64,000 nucleotides of DNA from assembly GCA_018333515.1 (NCBI GenBank), contig JAGXSZ010000013.1:1-64000 (forward strand), written 5' to 3'. The notes under the pieces are model-generated. The model saw nothing but the letters and a program-made list of their open reading frames with translations. It made no database searches and was not told where the DNA came from. The position numbers were made by a program, and so were the translations under genes. The stretch comes from Actinomycetota bacterium. GTDB lineage: Bacteria > Actinomycetota > Aquicultoria > Aquicultorales > Aquicultoraceae. Below are positions 49,745 through 57,752 of the stretch, piece after piece. Positions within the stretch are counted from its first letter, which is position 1. Each line of letters begins with the position of its first letter.

Positions 49745-49833
49745 GGAGGAGTCGCATAGTCCGGCCGAGTGCGGCGGTCTCGAAAACCGTTAGGCCCGCA
49801 AGGGCCTCGAGGGTTCGAATCCCTCCTCCTCCG
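49745..49833 (+). tRNA. tRNA-Ser(CGA)
   Basis: Acceptor GGAGGAG/CTCCTCC, anticodon loop with CGA (GCGGT-CTCGAAA-ACCGT), long variable arm GCCCGCAAGGGC, discriminator G, CCA not encoded. Confidence 0.95.
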
Positions 49834-49836
49834 CAG

Positions 49837-49862
49837 AAAAAGCTCCCCGAGGAGCTTTTTCT
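49837..49862 (+). terminator. Terminator after tRNA-Ser(CGA)
   Basis: AAAAAGCTCC pairs exactly with GGAGCTTTTT around CCGA, followed by more T. Confidence 0.85.
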
Positions 49863-49972
49863 AATTTTCTTGCTTCTCGCTTAAGTGAGGCTCGACGCAG
49901 ATTTGGTCAAAAAGATGAAAATTAGGCGCCTGCGTGTTAAAATGCTAATGCTTGAAATTTAATATAGGTTTC

Positions 49973-50062
49973 GGAGGAGTCGCATAGTTCGGCCTAGTGC
50001 GCGCGACTGGAAATCGCGTTGGCGTTAATAGCGCCTCGAGGGTTCGAATCCCTCCTCCTCCG
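49973..50062 (+). tRNA. tRNA-Ser(GGA)
   Basis: Acceptor GGAGGAG/CTCCTCC, anticodon arm CGCGA-CTGGAAA-TCGCG with GGA, long variable arm, discriminator G. An extended -10 TGTTAAAAT lies at 49935-49943. The SRP RNA starts one base after it. Confidence 0.95.
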
Positions 50063-50063
50063 C

Positions 50064-50336
50064 ATGACCGTGCTAGGTGGGGAGGTAGCGGTGCCCTGTA
50101 TCCGCAATCCGCTATAGCGGGGCTGAATTCCTGCTCCAGGCTCCCCGGTTGTGAGGTCGGTTGTTGCGCAAGTGGTGTTGAGGGCTGGGTCCCGCGCAAC
50201 GGAAACTCGTGAACCCCGTCAGGTCCGGGAGGAAGCAGCGGTAAGCGATATTTTCCGTGTGCCGCGGGGAAGCCTGGCCGGAGCCGGCTACGCGGCAACG
50301 CTTGGGGCCGGATGTCAAAAGCAGGTGCACGGTCAT
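50064..50336 (+). ncRNA. ffs: Signal recognition particle RNA, long bacterial type with Alu domain
   Basis: The ends ATGACCGTGC and GCACGGTCAT pair perfectly and define a 273-base RNA. The 5' Alu domain reads GGGGAGGTAGCGGTGCCCTG and GCAATCCGCTATAGC as in Bacillus-type SRP RNA. The conserved domain IV is GTGAACCCCGTCAGGTCCGG followed by GAGGAAGCAGCGG, with GGGAGGAAGC where GGAAGGAAGC is more common. It binds Ffh and targets nascent membrane proteins. Confidence 0.95.
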
Positions 50337-50353
50337 CTTGTTTCAAGCATTGA

Positions 50354-50382
50354 GAAAGGCGCTCAATAGGGCGCTTTTTTCT
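50354..50382 (+). terminator. Terminator after SRP RNA
   Basis: AAAGGCGC pairs with GCGCTTTT (one G-U), followed by TT. Confidence 0.7.
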
Positions 50383-50527
50383 ATTCATGCCCGCGAATTT
50401 CTCGGCATGCGAAACCTCGATTCCGGCCTCGTCGGGCGTTGCCGACAGCGGCAGCTTCTTTGACTTGACCGGTCAAATCTGCTACGTTTTGTTTAATCAT
50501 TTAAGCGGCTACGACCGGAGGCTTACC

Positions 50528-52258
50528 TTGTCTTACGTTTCACTCTATCGGAAATGGCGGCCTCAGACCTTCGACGAGATAGCAGGTCAATCCCACATAA
50601 CTCAAACGCTTCAGAACGCGATCGATAAAGGGCGCATCTCGCACGCGTACCTCTTTTGCGGACCGCGCGGAACCGGAAAGACGACGACCGCCCGCGCGTT
50701 GGCGAAGGCCATAAATTGCGTCGAGGGGCCTACATCGAACTCGTGTAATAAGTGCGAATCGTGCCGGTCGATTGATGACGGCAGCTCCATCGACGTGCTC
50801 GAACTCGACGCCGCCTCTAACCGCCGGGTCGAGGAGATACGCGACCTCCTCGAGAAGATCCCATACAGCGCGAGCGGCGGAAACAAAAAGGTCTATATAA
50901 TCGACGAGGTCCACATGCTGACCACCGAGTCGTTCAACACGCTCTTGAAGACGCTCGAAGAGCCGCCGGAGCATGTCATCTTCGTGCTGGCCACGACCGA
51001 GCCGCACAAGGTAATCCCGACGATACTCTCGCGGTGCCAGCGGTTCGACTTTAGACGAATTTCCCCGCCCGACATCGAGGCGCGGCTCGCGCACGTAGCC
51101 GAGGCCGAAGGGATCCCGATAGAGACGGCCGCCCTGTCGCTAATCTCGCACCATGCCCAAGGGGCGCTTCGTGACGCGCTAGGCGCACTAGAGCAGCTCG
51201 GCTCCTATACTAACGAAAAGATAACCAGCGCCGATGTTATCGCGCTGCTCGGGCTGACCGATAGTGAACTTCTCTTCGATTTCACCGACTTACTGGGCAA
51301 GGATGACCTTGCCGGAGGCCTTCTCTTCATAGACGAGCTGGTCGCCAAAGGAGTCGATTTGCGCCGGTTTATCCAAGACCTTCTCGGGCATTTGCGCAAC
51401 GTCTTTCTAAGGCAGAGCGTCCGGGATATGCGGCAGGCCGGCGTTCCCGACGACCTTAAAGAGCGGCTTTCGGCTCAAGCTGCCCAAATCGAGCCGCGGA
51501 CACTCACCTTTTACATACAGACACTCAATGATATCTACGGACAATCGAGATGGTCCACCGACCTGCGCCTTCTATTTGAAATAGCCCTGTTTAAGCTCGC
51601 CAAGAGCGAGACGGACGCCTCTTTCGAAGGGATACTCCGCCGCCTGGAGCGCCTCGAGAGTGCGGCGCTCAACGGTGCTCTGTCGGCGGCGCAGGCGGCG
51701 CCGGCAAGCACGCCGAAGAGACCGGCACGAGCAAGCACGCCGAAGAATAGGGATGAAGCGGCGCCGACGGTACCGGTCGCGCCGGTCGCGCCGGCACCGA
51801 CGCGGAAGACGGAGGCGGGCACACCGGCGCCGCCGGCGGCAGGCGGCGGTGACTTCGACATCGAGTCGGTTCGCCGGGCGTGGCCGCAGGTTCTCAAATT
51901 CGTCAAGGAGAAGAAACCGTCGCGCTACAACTTTTTCGCCGCCGGAAAACCGGTGCGACTCGAGGACGGCGTGCTGGTTCTCGCGCTCAAGAAAAGCGAC
52001 AAAGAGTTTGTCGAGACGCCGGAGAACATCCAGCTATTGCGCAATACCCTTAAACTGGTGGCCGGTTATGACATCCCGATTCAATGCGAACTCGCCAACG
52101 GCGCGCCCAAGACCGTCGCGGTCACCGAGGGCGATGGGGCAGCGGACGATATGCTCGCGCCGGATGATTACATAAAATTGGTTCAGGATACGTTTGGTGC
52201 TAAGATAGTCGAAGATATTTCCGTCAAAGAGACAGAGAGTCAGGGGGAACAATCGTGA
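50528..52258 (+). CDS. dnaX: DNA polymerase III subunit gamma/tau
   Basis: 576 residues from the TTG at 50528, chosen because GGAGG lies six bases upstream and homology starts at YVSLYRKWRPQTFDEIAGQ. Clamp-loader AAA+ features: GPRGTGKTTTARALAKAINC, zinc-binding CNKCESCRS, IIDEVHML, LLKTLEEPPEHVIF and SRCQRFDFRR. A Pro/Ala/Thr-rich linker (residues 400-450) leads to a tau-like domain (VRRAWPQVLKFVKEKKPSRY). No obvious slippery run for frameshifting was seen. It sits upstream of ebfC and recR, the usual order. Confidence 0.95.
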   Translation: MSYVSLYRKWRPQTFDEIAGQSHITQTLQNAIDKGRISHAYLFCGPRGTGKTTTARALAKAINCVEGPTSNSCNKCESCRSIDDGSSIDVLELDAASNRRVEEIRDLLEKIPYSASGGNKKVYIIDEVHMLTTESFNTLLKTLEEPPEHVIFVLATTEPHKVIPTILSRCQRFDFRRISPPDIEARLAHVAEAEGIPIETAALSLISHHAQGALRDALGALEQLGSYTNEKITSADVIALLGLTDSELLFDFTDLLGKDDLAGGLLFIDELVAKGVDLRRFIQDLLGHLRNVFLRQSVRDMRQAGVPDDLKERLSAQAAQIEPRTLTFYIQTLNDIYGQSRWSTDLRLLFEIALFKLAKSETDASFEGILRRLERLESAALNGALSAAQAAPASTPKRPARASTPKNRDEAAPTVPVAPVAPAPTRKTEAGTPAPPAAGGGDFDIESVRRAWPQVLKFVKEKKPSRYNFFAAGKPVRLEDGVLVLALKKSDKEFVETPENIQLLRNTLKLVAGYDIPIQCELANGAPKTVAVTEGDGAADDMLAPDDYIKLVQDTFGAKIVEDISVKETESQGEQS

Positions 52259-52587
52259 AGGGCCAGTACGGAAACATGATGAAACAAGTACAGAAGATGC
52301 AGGCCGATATGGCGCGTGTCGAGCAAGAGCTAAACGAAACCAACATCGAGGCAAGCGCAGGCGGCGGGGCCGTCAAGGCGGTCGTCACCGGCAAGCAGCA
52401 AATCGTTGAGATAAAAATAGACCCGTCGGTAGTCGACCCGGAAGACGTCGAAATACTCGAGGATATGGTGGTAGCCGCCGTAAGCGAAGCGCTCCGTCAA
52501 TCACAGGAACTCGCGCAGAGCAAACTCGCGGCGGTGACCGGGCCGCTCGCCGGAGGTCTGGGCGGCCTGGGTCTACCCGGCTTCTAG
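52255..52587 (+). CDS. ebfC: YbaB/EbfC nucleoid-associated protein
   Basis: 110 residues. The family core is plain: QMKKVQ-like helices (MMKQVQKMQADMARVEQELN), ASAGGGAVKAVVTGKQQIVE, IKIDPSVVDPEDVEILEDMV then VAAVSEAL. A Gly-rich tail ends it. The GTG start overlaps the dnaX stop (GTGA). It binds DNA as a dimer. Confidence 0.93.
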   Translation: MKGQYGNMMKQVQKMQADMARVEQELNETNIEASAGGGAVKAVVTGKQQIVEIKIDPSVVDPEDVEILEDMVVAAVSEALRQSQELAQSKLAAVTGPLAGGLGGLGLPGF

Positions 52588-52656
52588 CCCCACATATTTT
52601 ATTACCAAATCAGGTATAATCAAGGGCAGCGCGAGTGTCGCGCACGCGCATTTTCC

Positions 52657-52689
52657 AGCTTTCGGCTGTAATGCAAACAGCCGAAAGCT
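52657..52689. repeat. Hairpin between ebfC and recR
   Basis: AGCTTTCGGCTGT (52657-52669) and its exact complement (52677-52689) enclose a seven-base loop 26 bases before the recR ATG. A TATAAT at 52615-52620 lies upstream. No T-tract follows on the plus strand, so it is not a standard terminator; a leader structure of a recR transcript is possible. Confidence 0.6.
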
Positions 52690-52715
52690 AAAAGAAAGCA
52701 AGGTGGATTTTAAAT

Positions 52716-53315
52716 ATGGCATATTATGCCGGTCCGGTTGCGATGCTCATCGATGAATTCGCAAAGCTTCCGGGTATAGGCCCGAAGACCGCGCAAAGGC
52801 TCACCTTTCATATTCTCAAGTCGCCGCCGGCGGACGCCAAGAAGCTGGCCAGGGCGATAGATGAGGTCAAGGATAAGATAAGCTTTTGTGAGGAGTGTTT
52901 TAATGTAACCGACCAGGTTCGCTGTGAATTCTGCCGCGACGCCAATCGCGACCAGGAGGCGATCTGTGTCATCGAGGAACCGAGAGATATAGTGGCCCTG
53001 GAGAAGACCGGGGAGTTCAGGGGTCTTTATCATGTGTTGCAAGGCGCTATCTCTCCGATAGACGGTATCGGCCCGGATGATATTCGGGTGCGCGAGTTGC
53101 TCAAGCGACTCGGGGGAAAAGAGATAAAAGAAGTAGTAATCGCCACCAATCCCAACATCGAAGGCGAAGCCACAGCCATGTACCTCGCTCGACTCATCAA
53201 ACCATTGGGTATTACCGTTACCCGCATCGCGAGCGGCTTGCCGGTCGGCGGCGACCTCGAGTACGCTGATGAGGTTACCTTGGGCCGGGCTCTTGAAGGT
53301 AGACGCGAAATGTAG
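52716..53315 (+). CDS. recR: Recombination mediator RecR
   Basis: 199 residues. HhH motif ([20 protein letters not shown]), four-Cys zinc finger ([17 protein letters not shown]), Toprim domain ([40 protein letters not shown]) and Walker-B-like tail ([20 protein letters not shown]). It works with RecF/RecO to load RecA at gaps. Confidence 0.96.
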   Translation: MAYYAGPVAMLIDEFAKLPGIGPKTAQRLTFHILKSPPADAKKLARAIDEVKDKISFCEECFNVTDQVRCEFCRDANRDQEAICVIEEPRDIVALEKTGEFRGLYHVLQGAISPIDGIGPDDIRVRELLKRLGGKEIKEVVIATNPNIEGEATAMYLARLIKPLGITVTRIASGLPVGGDLEYADEVTLGRALEGRREM

Positions 53316-53421
53316 TTTACTTCAAATGGGAGAAATTTCCAGCTATGTCTCTAGCCGGAACACGCGACCCAAGGTATAAAGTGTTACTATTTCGGTTACT
53401 TACCGTGTGTATAGCATCAAT

Positions 53422-53451
53422 TGTGACAAACATGTAACAAACATGTTGACA
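53422..53451 (+). promoter_or_regulatory. Direct-repeat operator candidate over the por promoter -35
   Basis: TGTGACAAACA and TGTAACAAACA lie head-to-tail with an 11-base period, and a third TGT starts TGTTGACA, which includes the -35. One-helical-turn spacing suggests tandem binding by a regulator. Confidence 0.5.
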
Positions 53452-53475
53452 GGCTGACGTGTCGACCATTAGAAT
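53446..53475 (+). promoter_or_regulatory. Promoter of the por operon
   Basis: Consensus TTGACA (53446-53451), 18 bases, TAGAAT (53470-53475), about 90 bases before the first gene. Confidence 0.7.
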
Positions 53476-53562
53476 TCTTCTAATTGCCTTATAAGCAACC
53501 GTTCCGCTTTGTAAGCGATAGAGGAACACATTTGACAAGTCTCAAATTTTTCGGAGGTGACA

Positions 53563-54141
53563 ATGGCAGAGGTAAAACTTACTGAGATTCGCTGGCACGC
53601 GCGCGGCGGCCAAGGCGCCGTTACGGCGGCAAAGCTTCTGGCTGAGACCGCGCTCTCGCAGGGCCGGTATTTTCAGGCGTTTCCGGAGTACGGCCCGGAG
53701 AGGATGGGCGCTCCGATTCAAGCGTTCACGAGAATCAGCAGCGAACCGATCCATATTCGCAGCAGTATCGCGAACCCGGAGATCGTTGTCGTGCTCGACC
53801 CCACGCTATTAAAGGCGGTCGATGTTACGTCGGGCATGCACACAGACGGCGTCTTAATCGTCAATACCGATGATGAGCCGAAAGCGATTCGCAAAGCGAT
53901 GGGCCTCAAAGGTCGCACGATATTTACGGTCAATGCGACTAGAATCGCGCAGGAGACGATAGGGCGGCCGATTCCGAACACGCCTATGATGGGCGCGCTC
54001 GTCCGGGCGACCGACATGATGCCGATAGAAAACCTCACCGACTATGTCCGCAAATCCTTCGGCAAGAAATTTTCCGACGAGATTATCGAGGGCAACGTGC
54101 GCGCGGTCGAGCGTGCTTATGCGGAGGTGAAAGCGGAGTGA
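53563..54141 (+). CDS. porC: 2-oxoacid:ferredoxin oxidoreductase, gamma subunit
   Basis: 192 residues from the ATG at 53563 behind GGAGGTGACA. Typical of the gamma subunit are RWHARGGQGAVTAAKLLAET, FPEYGPERMGAPIQAFTRIS and NTPMMGALVRATDM. The gene order gamma, delta, alpha, beta is that of pyruvate:ferredoxin oxidoreductases of anaerobes and archaea. The complex decarboxylates a 2-oxoacid to acyl-CoA with reduction of ferredoxin, or the reverse. Pyruvate is the likeliest substrate but 2-oxoisovalerate is possible. Confidence 0.92.
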   Translation: MAEVKLTEIRWHARGGQGAVTAAKLLAETALSQGRYFQAFPEYGPERMGAPIQAFTRISSEPIHIRSSIANPEIVVVLDPTLLKAVDVTSGMHTDGVLIVNTDDEPKAIRKAMGLKGRTIFTVNATRIAQETIGRPIPNTPMMGALVRATDMMPIENLTDYVRKSFGKKFSDEIIEGNVRAVERAYAEVKAE

Positions 54142-54446
54142 AATGGAATATAAAAGACGCCGAGCACTGGGGTTGGAAGAAATATCCCGAGGGCGCACTC
54201 ATTCTTGAGGGCGGCAACGCCGCGTATTATAAGACCGGCGGCTGGCGCACCGACAAGCCCGCGTGGGATGAGGAGAAATGTACCCAGTGCTTGATTTGCT
54301 GGATAAGCTGCCCCGACTCATCGATTATCGTAAAAGACGAGAAGTGGGATAGCTTCGATTACGACCACTGCAAGGGATGCGGCATCTGCGCGAAAGTTTG
54401 CCCGGCCGACGCTATCTCTATGCATCCCGAAGGAGGCGAGGAATAA
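54138..54446 (+). CDS. porD: 2-oxoacid:ferredoxin oxidoreductase, delta (ferredoxin) subunit
   Basis: 102 residues with two [4Fe-4S] motifs, CTQCLICWISCPDSS and CKGCGICAKVCPADA. They carry electrons from the catalytic subunits to soluble ferredoxin. The GTG start overlaps porC by four bases, and the stop shares a base with the porA ATG (TAATG). Confidence 0.94.
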   Translation: MKWNIKDAEHWGWKKYPEGALILEGGNAAYYKTGGWRTDKPAWDEEKCTQCLICWISCPDSSIIVKDEKWDSFDYDHCKGCGICAKVCPADAISMHPEGGEE

Positions 54447-55651
54447 TGGCAAAGACGGCTACTAAGCAAAAAATTGTTGCGATGACCGGTAACGCGGGCT
54501 GCGCGTTCGCGATGAAACAGATAAACCCGGATGTCGTCGCGGCGTATCCGATTACACCGCAGACGACGATTGTCGAGGAGTTCGCGAACTACGTGGCCAA
54601 TGGCGTTGTGGATACCGAATATGTCAATGTCGAGTCGGAGCATAGCGCGATGAGCGCCTGTATCGGCGCTTCCGCCGCCGGGGCTCGAGTTATGACCAGC
54701 ACCTCGTCCCAGGGCCTCGCGCTCATGTGGGAAGAGCTTTCTATTGCGTCGGCGCTCAGGTTGCCGATTGTCATGCAGACCGTAAACCGGGCGCTCTCCG
54801 GCCCGATAAACATCCACTGCGACCACTCGGACTCGATGGGCGCGCGTGATATGGGTTGGATACATCTCTTCGCCGAGACGGCGCAAGAGGCCTACGATAA
54901 CACGATTATGGCCATCAAAATAGCCGAGCACAAGAATGTGCGGTTGCCGGTTATGTCGATGCACGACGGTTTTATTACCAGCCATGCGATAGACCGTTTC
55001 GAGGTTTTGGACGATGCCGACGTAAAGAAGTTTGTCGGCGATTACAAACCGAAGCACTCGCTTCTATATGATCCGAACGAGCCCGTGACCTTTGGCCCGT
55101 TCGCGATGCCGGCCTTCTACTACGAGCAGAGAAAACAACTGCGTGTCGCGCTCGACGGCTCAAAAGATATCGTCATGAAGGTCACCGACGACTTCGCGAA
55201 ACTATCCGGCAGGCAATATGGCCTCTTCGAAGAGTACAGGCTAGACGATGCCGACGTCGCCGTCGTGGTTCTCGGCTCGACCGCCGGAACCGCCCGCTAT
55301 ACCATCGACGCGATGCGCGCGCAGGGCGTCAAGGTCGGCATGCTTAAGCTGCGGGTCTTCAGGCCGTTCCCGGCGGCGGAGCTTGCGGAGGCGCTCGGAA
55401 AGATCAAAGCGGTCGGCGTTATGGACCGCTCCGATACGGCGGGTTCGCTCGGCGGGCCGGTCTACACAGAGATAAAAGCGGCGCTCTACAACAGCAAGCT
55501 GCGACCGGCTATTCAGGGATACGTCTACGGTCTAGGCGGCAGGGATACCGGACCGGATCAAATCGAGACGGTCGTAAATGACCTTGTCAAAGTAGTCAAG
55601 GGCGAAGAATCGCCGCGTGAGGCCGTTACATTACTTGGAGTAAAGGAGTAG
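54446..55651 (+). CDS. porA: 2-oxoacid:ferredoxin oxidoreductase, alpha subunit
   Basis: 401 residues from the ATG at 54446. The TPP-pyrimidine-binding domain contains NAGCAFAMKQINPDVVAAYP then ITPQTTIVEEFA, VESEHSAMSACIGASAAGAR and TSSQGLALMWEELSIASALR. Domain II carries VVLGSTAGTARYTID and LRVFRPFPAAELAEAL. The frame extends back to 54377 inside porD but does not look like the family. Confidence 0.94.
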   Translation: MAKTATKQKIVAMTGNAGCAFAMKQINPDVVAAYPITPQTTIVEEFANYVANGVVDTEYVNVESEHSAMSACIGASAAGARVMTSTSSQGLALMWEELSIASALRLPIVMQTVNRALSGPINIHCDHSDSMGARDMGWIHLFAETAQEAYDNTIMAIKIAEHKNVRLPVMSMHDGFITSHAIDRFEVLDDADVKKFVGDYKPKHSLLYDPNEPVTFGPFAMPAFYYEQRKQLRVALDGSKDIVMKVTDDFAKLSGRQYGLFEEYRLDDADVAVVVLGSTAGTARYTIDAMRAQGVKVGMLKLRVFRPFPAAELAEALGKIKAVGVMDRSDTAGSLGGPVYTEIKAALYNSKLRPAIQGYVYGLGGRDTGPDQIETVVNDLVKVVKGEESPREAVTLLGVKE

Positions 55652-55658
55652 GAGGCAG

Positions 55659-56582
55659 ATGGCAACGATTAAAGAGCTTAGCAGGAAACCCGAGCTTCTA
55701 ACCGGCGGCCACAGGCTGTGCGCCGGTTGCGGTGCCTCTGTCGCGGTTCGCCAGGTGTTGCTTGGTGCGAATGACCAAGTTATCGGCGGTATAGCAACGG
55801 GTTGCTTGGAGGTCTCGACAACGCCGTACCCGTTTTCGGCGTGGAAGATACCATTTATCCATAATGCGTTTGAGAACGCCGCGGCCACTATCAGCGGCGT
55901 CGAGTCGGCGTACAACGCGCTCAAGCGCAAGGGCAAGATCGAAAAAGAGATGAAGTTCGTCGCGTTCGGCGGCGACGGCGGCACCTACGACATCGGCTTG
56001 CAGTCGCTCTCCGGGGCGATGGAGCGCGGCCATAATATGGTCTATGTCTGCTATGATAACGGTGCGTACATGAACACCGGTATCCAGCGGTCGAGTTCGA
56101 CCCCGTTCGGCGCGTCGACGACGACCTCGCCGGCGGGCAAAGTTCGCCCGGGCAAGCCGCAACAGAGAAAAGACTTGGCGCAGATCATGGCGGCGCACAA
56201 CATCCCGTATGTCGCGCAGGCCTCGATAAGCCATTGGAAAGACCTCGTCAAGAAGGCCGAGAAAGCATTTTCAGTCGAAGGCCCGGCGTTCTTGAATATT
56301 ATGGCGCCGTGCCCGCGCGGCTGGAGGACACCGAACGAAATCACCATCGAGATTGCGAAAATATCGGTGCAGACCGGTTATTGGCCGCTCTACGAGGTCG
56401 AAGACGGCGAGTGGAAGCTCAACTTCAAGCCGAAGGCGCTCAAACCCATCACCGACTTCTTGAAACCGCAAGGGCGTTTTCGCCACCTCTTCAAGCCGGG
56501 CAACGAGCACCTGCTTGAGACGTTCCAGGTCGAGATAGACAAGAACTGGAGCCGGCTTAAGAAACGCTGCGGCGTGGAGTAA
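55659..56582 (+). CDS. porB: 2-oxoacid:ferredoxin oxidoreductase, beta subunit
   Basis: 307 residues. It begins with a Cys pair (LCAGCGASVAVRQVL) for the proximal [4Fe-4S] cluster. The TPP-diphosphate motif is AFGGDGGTYDIGLQSLSGAM, followed by CYDNGAYMNTGIQRSSSTPF. A further conserved Cys lies in MAPCPRGW. This is the standard catalytic beta subunit. Confidence 0.95.
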   Translation: MATIKELSRKPELLTGGHRLCAGCGASVAVRQVLLGANDQVIGGIATGCLEVSTTPYPFSAWKIPFIHNAFENAAATISGVESAYNALKRKGKIEKEMKFVAFGGDGGTYDIGLQSLSGAMERGHNMVYVCYDNGAYMNTGIQRSSSTPFGASTTTSPAGKVRPGKPQQRKDLAQIMAAHNIPYVAQASISHWKDLVKKAEKAFSVEGPAFLNIMAPCPRGWRTPNEITIEIAKISVQTGYWPLYEVEDGEWKLNFKPKALKPITDFLKPQGRFRHLFKPGNEHLLETFQVEIDKNWSRLKKRCGVE

Positions 56583-56584
56583 TT

Positions 56585-56609
56585 CGTAGCTCAGGGCTTT
56601 AGCCCTGAT
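56585..56609 (+). repeat. Single REP-like palindrome, identical to the copy at 8.5 kb
   Basis: All 25 bases match 8504-8528, beginning CGTAGCTCAGGGC and centred on GGGCTTTAGCCC. It lies two bases after the porB stop, a usual place for REP elements. Confidence 0.8.
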
Positions 56610-56635
56610 TTTAGAAGGAGTATAATAGAAGCCGA

Positions 56636-56666
56636 ATTAGAGGCCGAGTTTGACTCGGCCTCTAAT
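56636..56666. repeat. Strong hairpin after the por operon
   Basis: A 14-base stem, ATTAGAGGCCGAGT (56636-56649) with its exact complement (56653-56666) and a TTG loop. No T-tract; probably a transcript end stabiliser or a second repeat type. Confidence 0.6.
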
Positions 56667-56767
56667 GATATGGGTAGAATTAAAAGTCACGGAAAAGTCA
56701 TGGTTGCGCAATACGCCGACCCTTAAAGCGTAGTCGTCCGATTTATCGGGCGAAAGAGGTGTCTTTG

Positions 56768-57151
56768 ATGATGCGGCCCGACATACCCTTTGCGGAATAT
56801 GAAAAACAGACCACGCGCGACGTCTTCATCGTCATTGAGCCGATTGCTCTCAAAATCGAGGAGGGCGCTATCGAAGATGCCCGCGGTATGCTGGCGCGCC
56901 TGTCCGGTTGGTTTCTGGATAAGATTGAAGCAGGAGAACTAGAGCCTTGGAAGGCACGGAATGCTTACTTCCTACTCAGCGTCTATCTTACTCATAACTA
57001 TTCTGGGGACATATTGGGCGGGGAGGCGCACGAGCTTATCCATGAGGGTACGCTTCTTCATGAGTACGGCCTGGATTTCGGCCCGGATACCAAATACATG
57101 CGTGAGCTGGCCGGCAGGCTTGCGCTCGAGGATGACGAGGCCGAAGCTTAA
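56768..57151 (+). CDS. Conserved-looking small helical protein, function unknown
   Basis: 127 residues from the ATG at 56768, with AAAGAGGTG a few bases upstream. It is acidic and helical (IALKIEEGAIEDARGMLARL, LEPWKARNAYFLLSVYLTHN, YMRELAGRLALEDDEAEA) and has no signal peptide, Cys pair or catalytic motif. I do not recognise the family. The end overlaps the convergent zinc-ribbon gene by four bases. Confidence 0.6.
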   Translation: MMRPDIPFAEYEKQTTRDVFIVIEPIALKIEEGAIEDARGMLARLSGWFLDKIEAGELEPWKARNAYFLLSVYLTHNYSGDILGGEAHELIHEGTLLHEYGLDFGPDTKYMRELAGRLALEDDEAEA

Positions 57152-57591
57152 TCCGGCTTAGTTTTGGACTTCGGGTCGCTCTTCTTTTTAAACGGGATGA
57201 CGTTGGTGCGCTTTTTCGGTATAGGCTTTGGCACATAGTTACGCGGCGGCCCATAGCCGGTGAGGTTGTTGGGTTGCCGGGGTTCTCGCCTGTCTGGACG
57301 GTGGTTATGGTAGGCTCGTTTCGCCCGCCGGTTTTTGAGCACGGTATAGAGAAGCGCCCCGAGCAAACCTACGATAATTATCCAATAAATGCCCGTTACT
57401 ACGAAAACCGAGCGCGTCATCAGGATAATGGCCGCCAATGCGACCAGGATGAGCGGGTTCCTATACTTGGCAACGCGCATGCTGAGCGGCGGACCTGTTC
57501 GCAGTGGTCCGTTAGTCGGCCGCGCCTCGCAGTTCGCGCACCTGTATGCGCCTTTTTCAAATCTGGTTCCACATTTTGGACAGTATGACAT
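57148..57591 (-). CDS. Zinc-ribbon membrane protein, function unknown
   Basis: 147 residues from the ATG at 57591. An N-terminal zinc ribbon (YCPKCGTRFEKGAYRCANCE) is followed by two adjacent helices (NPLILVALAAIILMTRSVFV, IYWIIIVGLLGALLYTVL). The tail is basic, rich in Pro and Asn (KPIPKKRTNVIPFKKK). This layout is common among uncharacterised zinc-ribbon membrane proteins. Confidence 0.65.
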   Translation of the reverse strand: MSYCPKCGTRFEKGAYRCANCEARPTNGPLRTGPPLSMRVAKYRNPLILVALAAIILMTRSVFVVTGIYWIIIVGLLGALLYTVLKNRRAKRAYHNHRPDRREPRQPNNLTGYGPPRNYVPKPIPKKRTNVIPFKKKSDPKSKTKPD

Positions 57592-57693
57592 ATTCACTAA
57601 TTATAAAGGCAAAGCCGATTTTTTGAAAGATGGGTTTGGCCGCCTATTTTCCTGACGACTCAAATTTTGTCCGCCCGCAAGTGCTCAGCCGAG

Positions 57694-57722
57694 TTGCTAC
57701 AAGCAGTCTTGCCTGCTAAAAT
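57694..57722 (+). promoter_or_regulatory. Promoter of lysC-asd
   Basis: TTGCTA (57694-57699), 17 bases, TAAAAT (57717-57722), 30 bases before the GTG start. Confidence 0.6.
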
Positions 57723-57752
57723 AAAGATTTGTAACAGAATGGGGGTAGGATT

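Noticed and set aside
49945-50388. Minus-strand ORF with GGGIRTLEALLTPTRF and the plus-strand frames at 49997-50463
   Set aside because: They run across tRNA-Ser(GGA) and the SRP RNA and have no protein-like conservation.
50387-50527. N-terminal extension of dnaX to 50387
   Set aside because: It would begin inside the SRP RNA terminator region. The TTG at 50528 has a GGAGG site and starts at the conserved YVSLYRKWRP.
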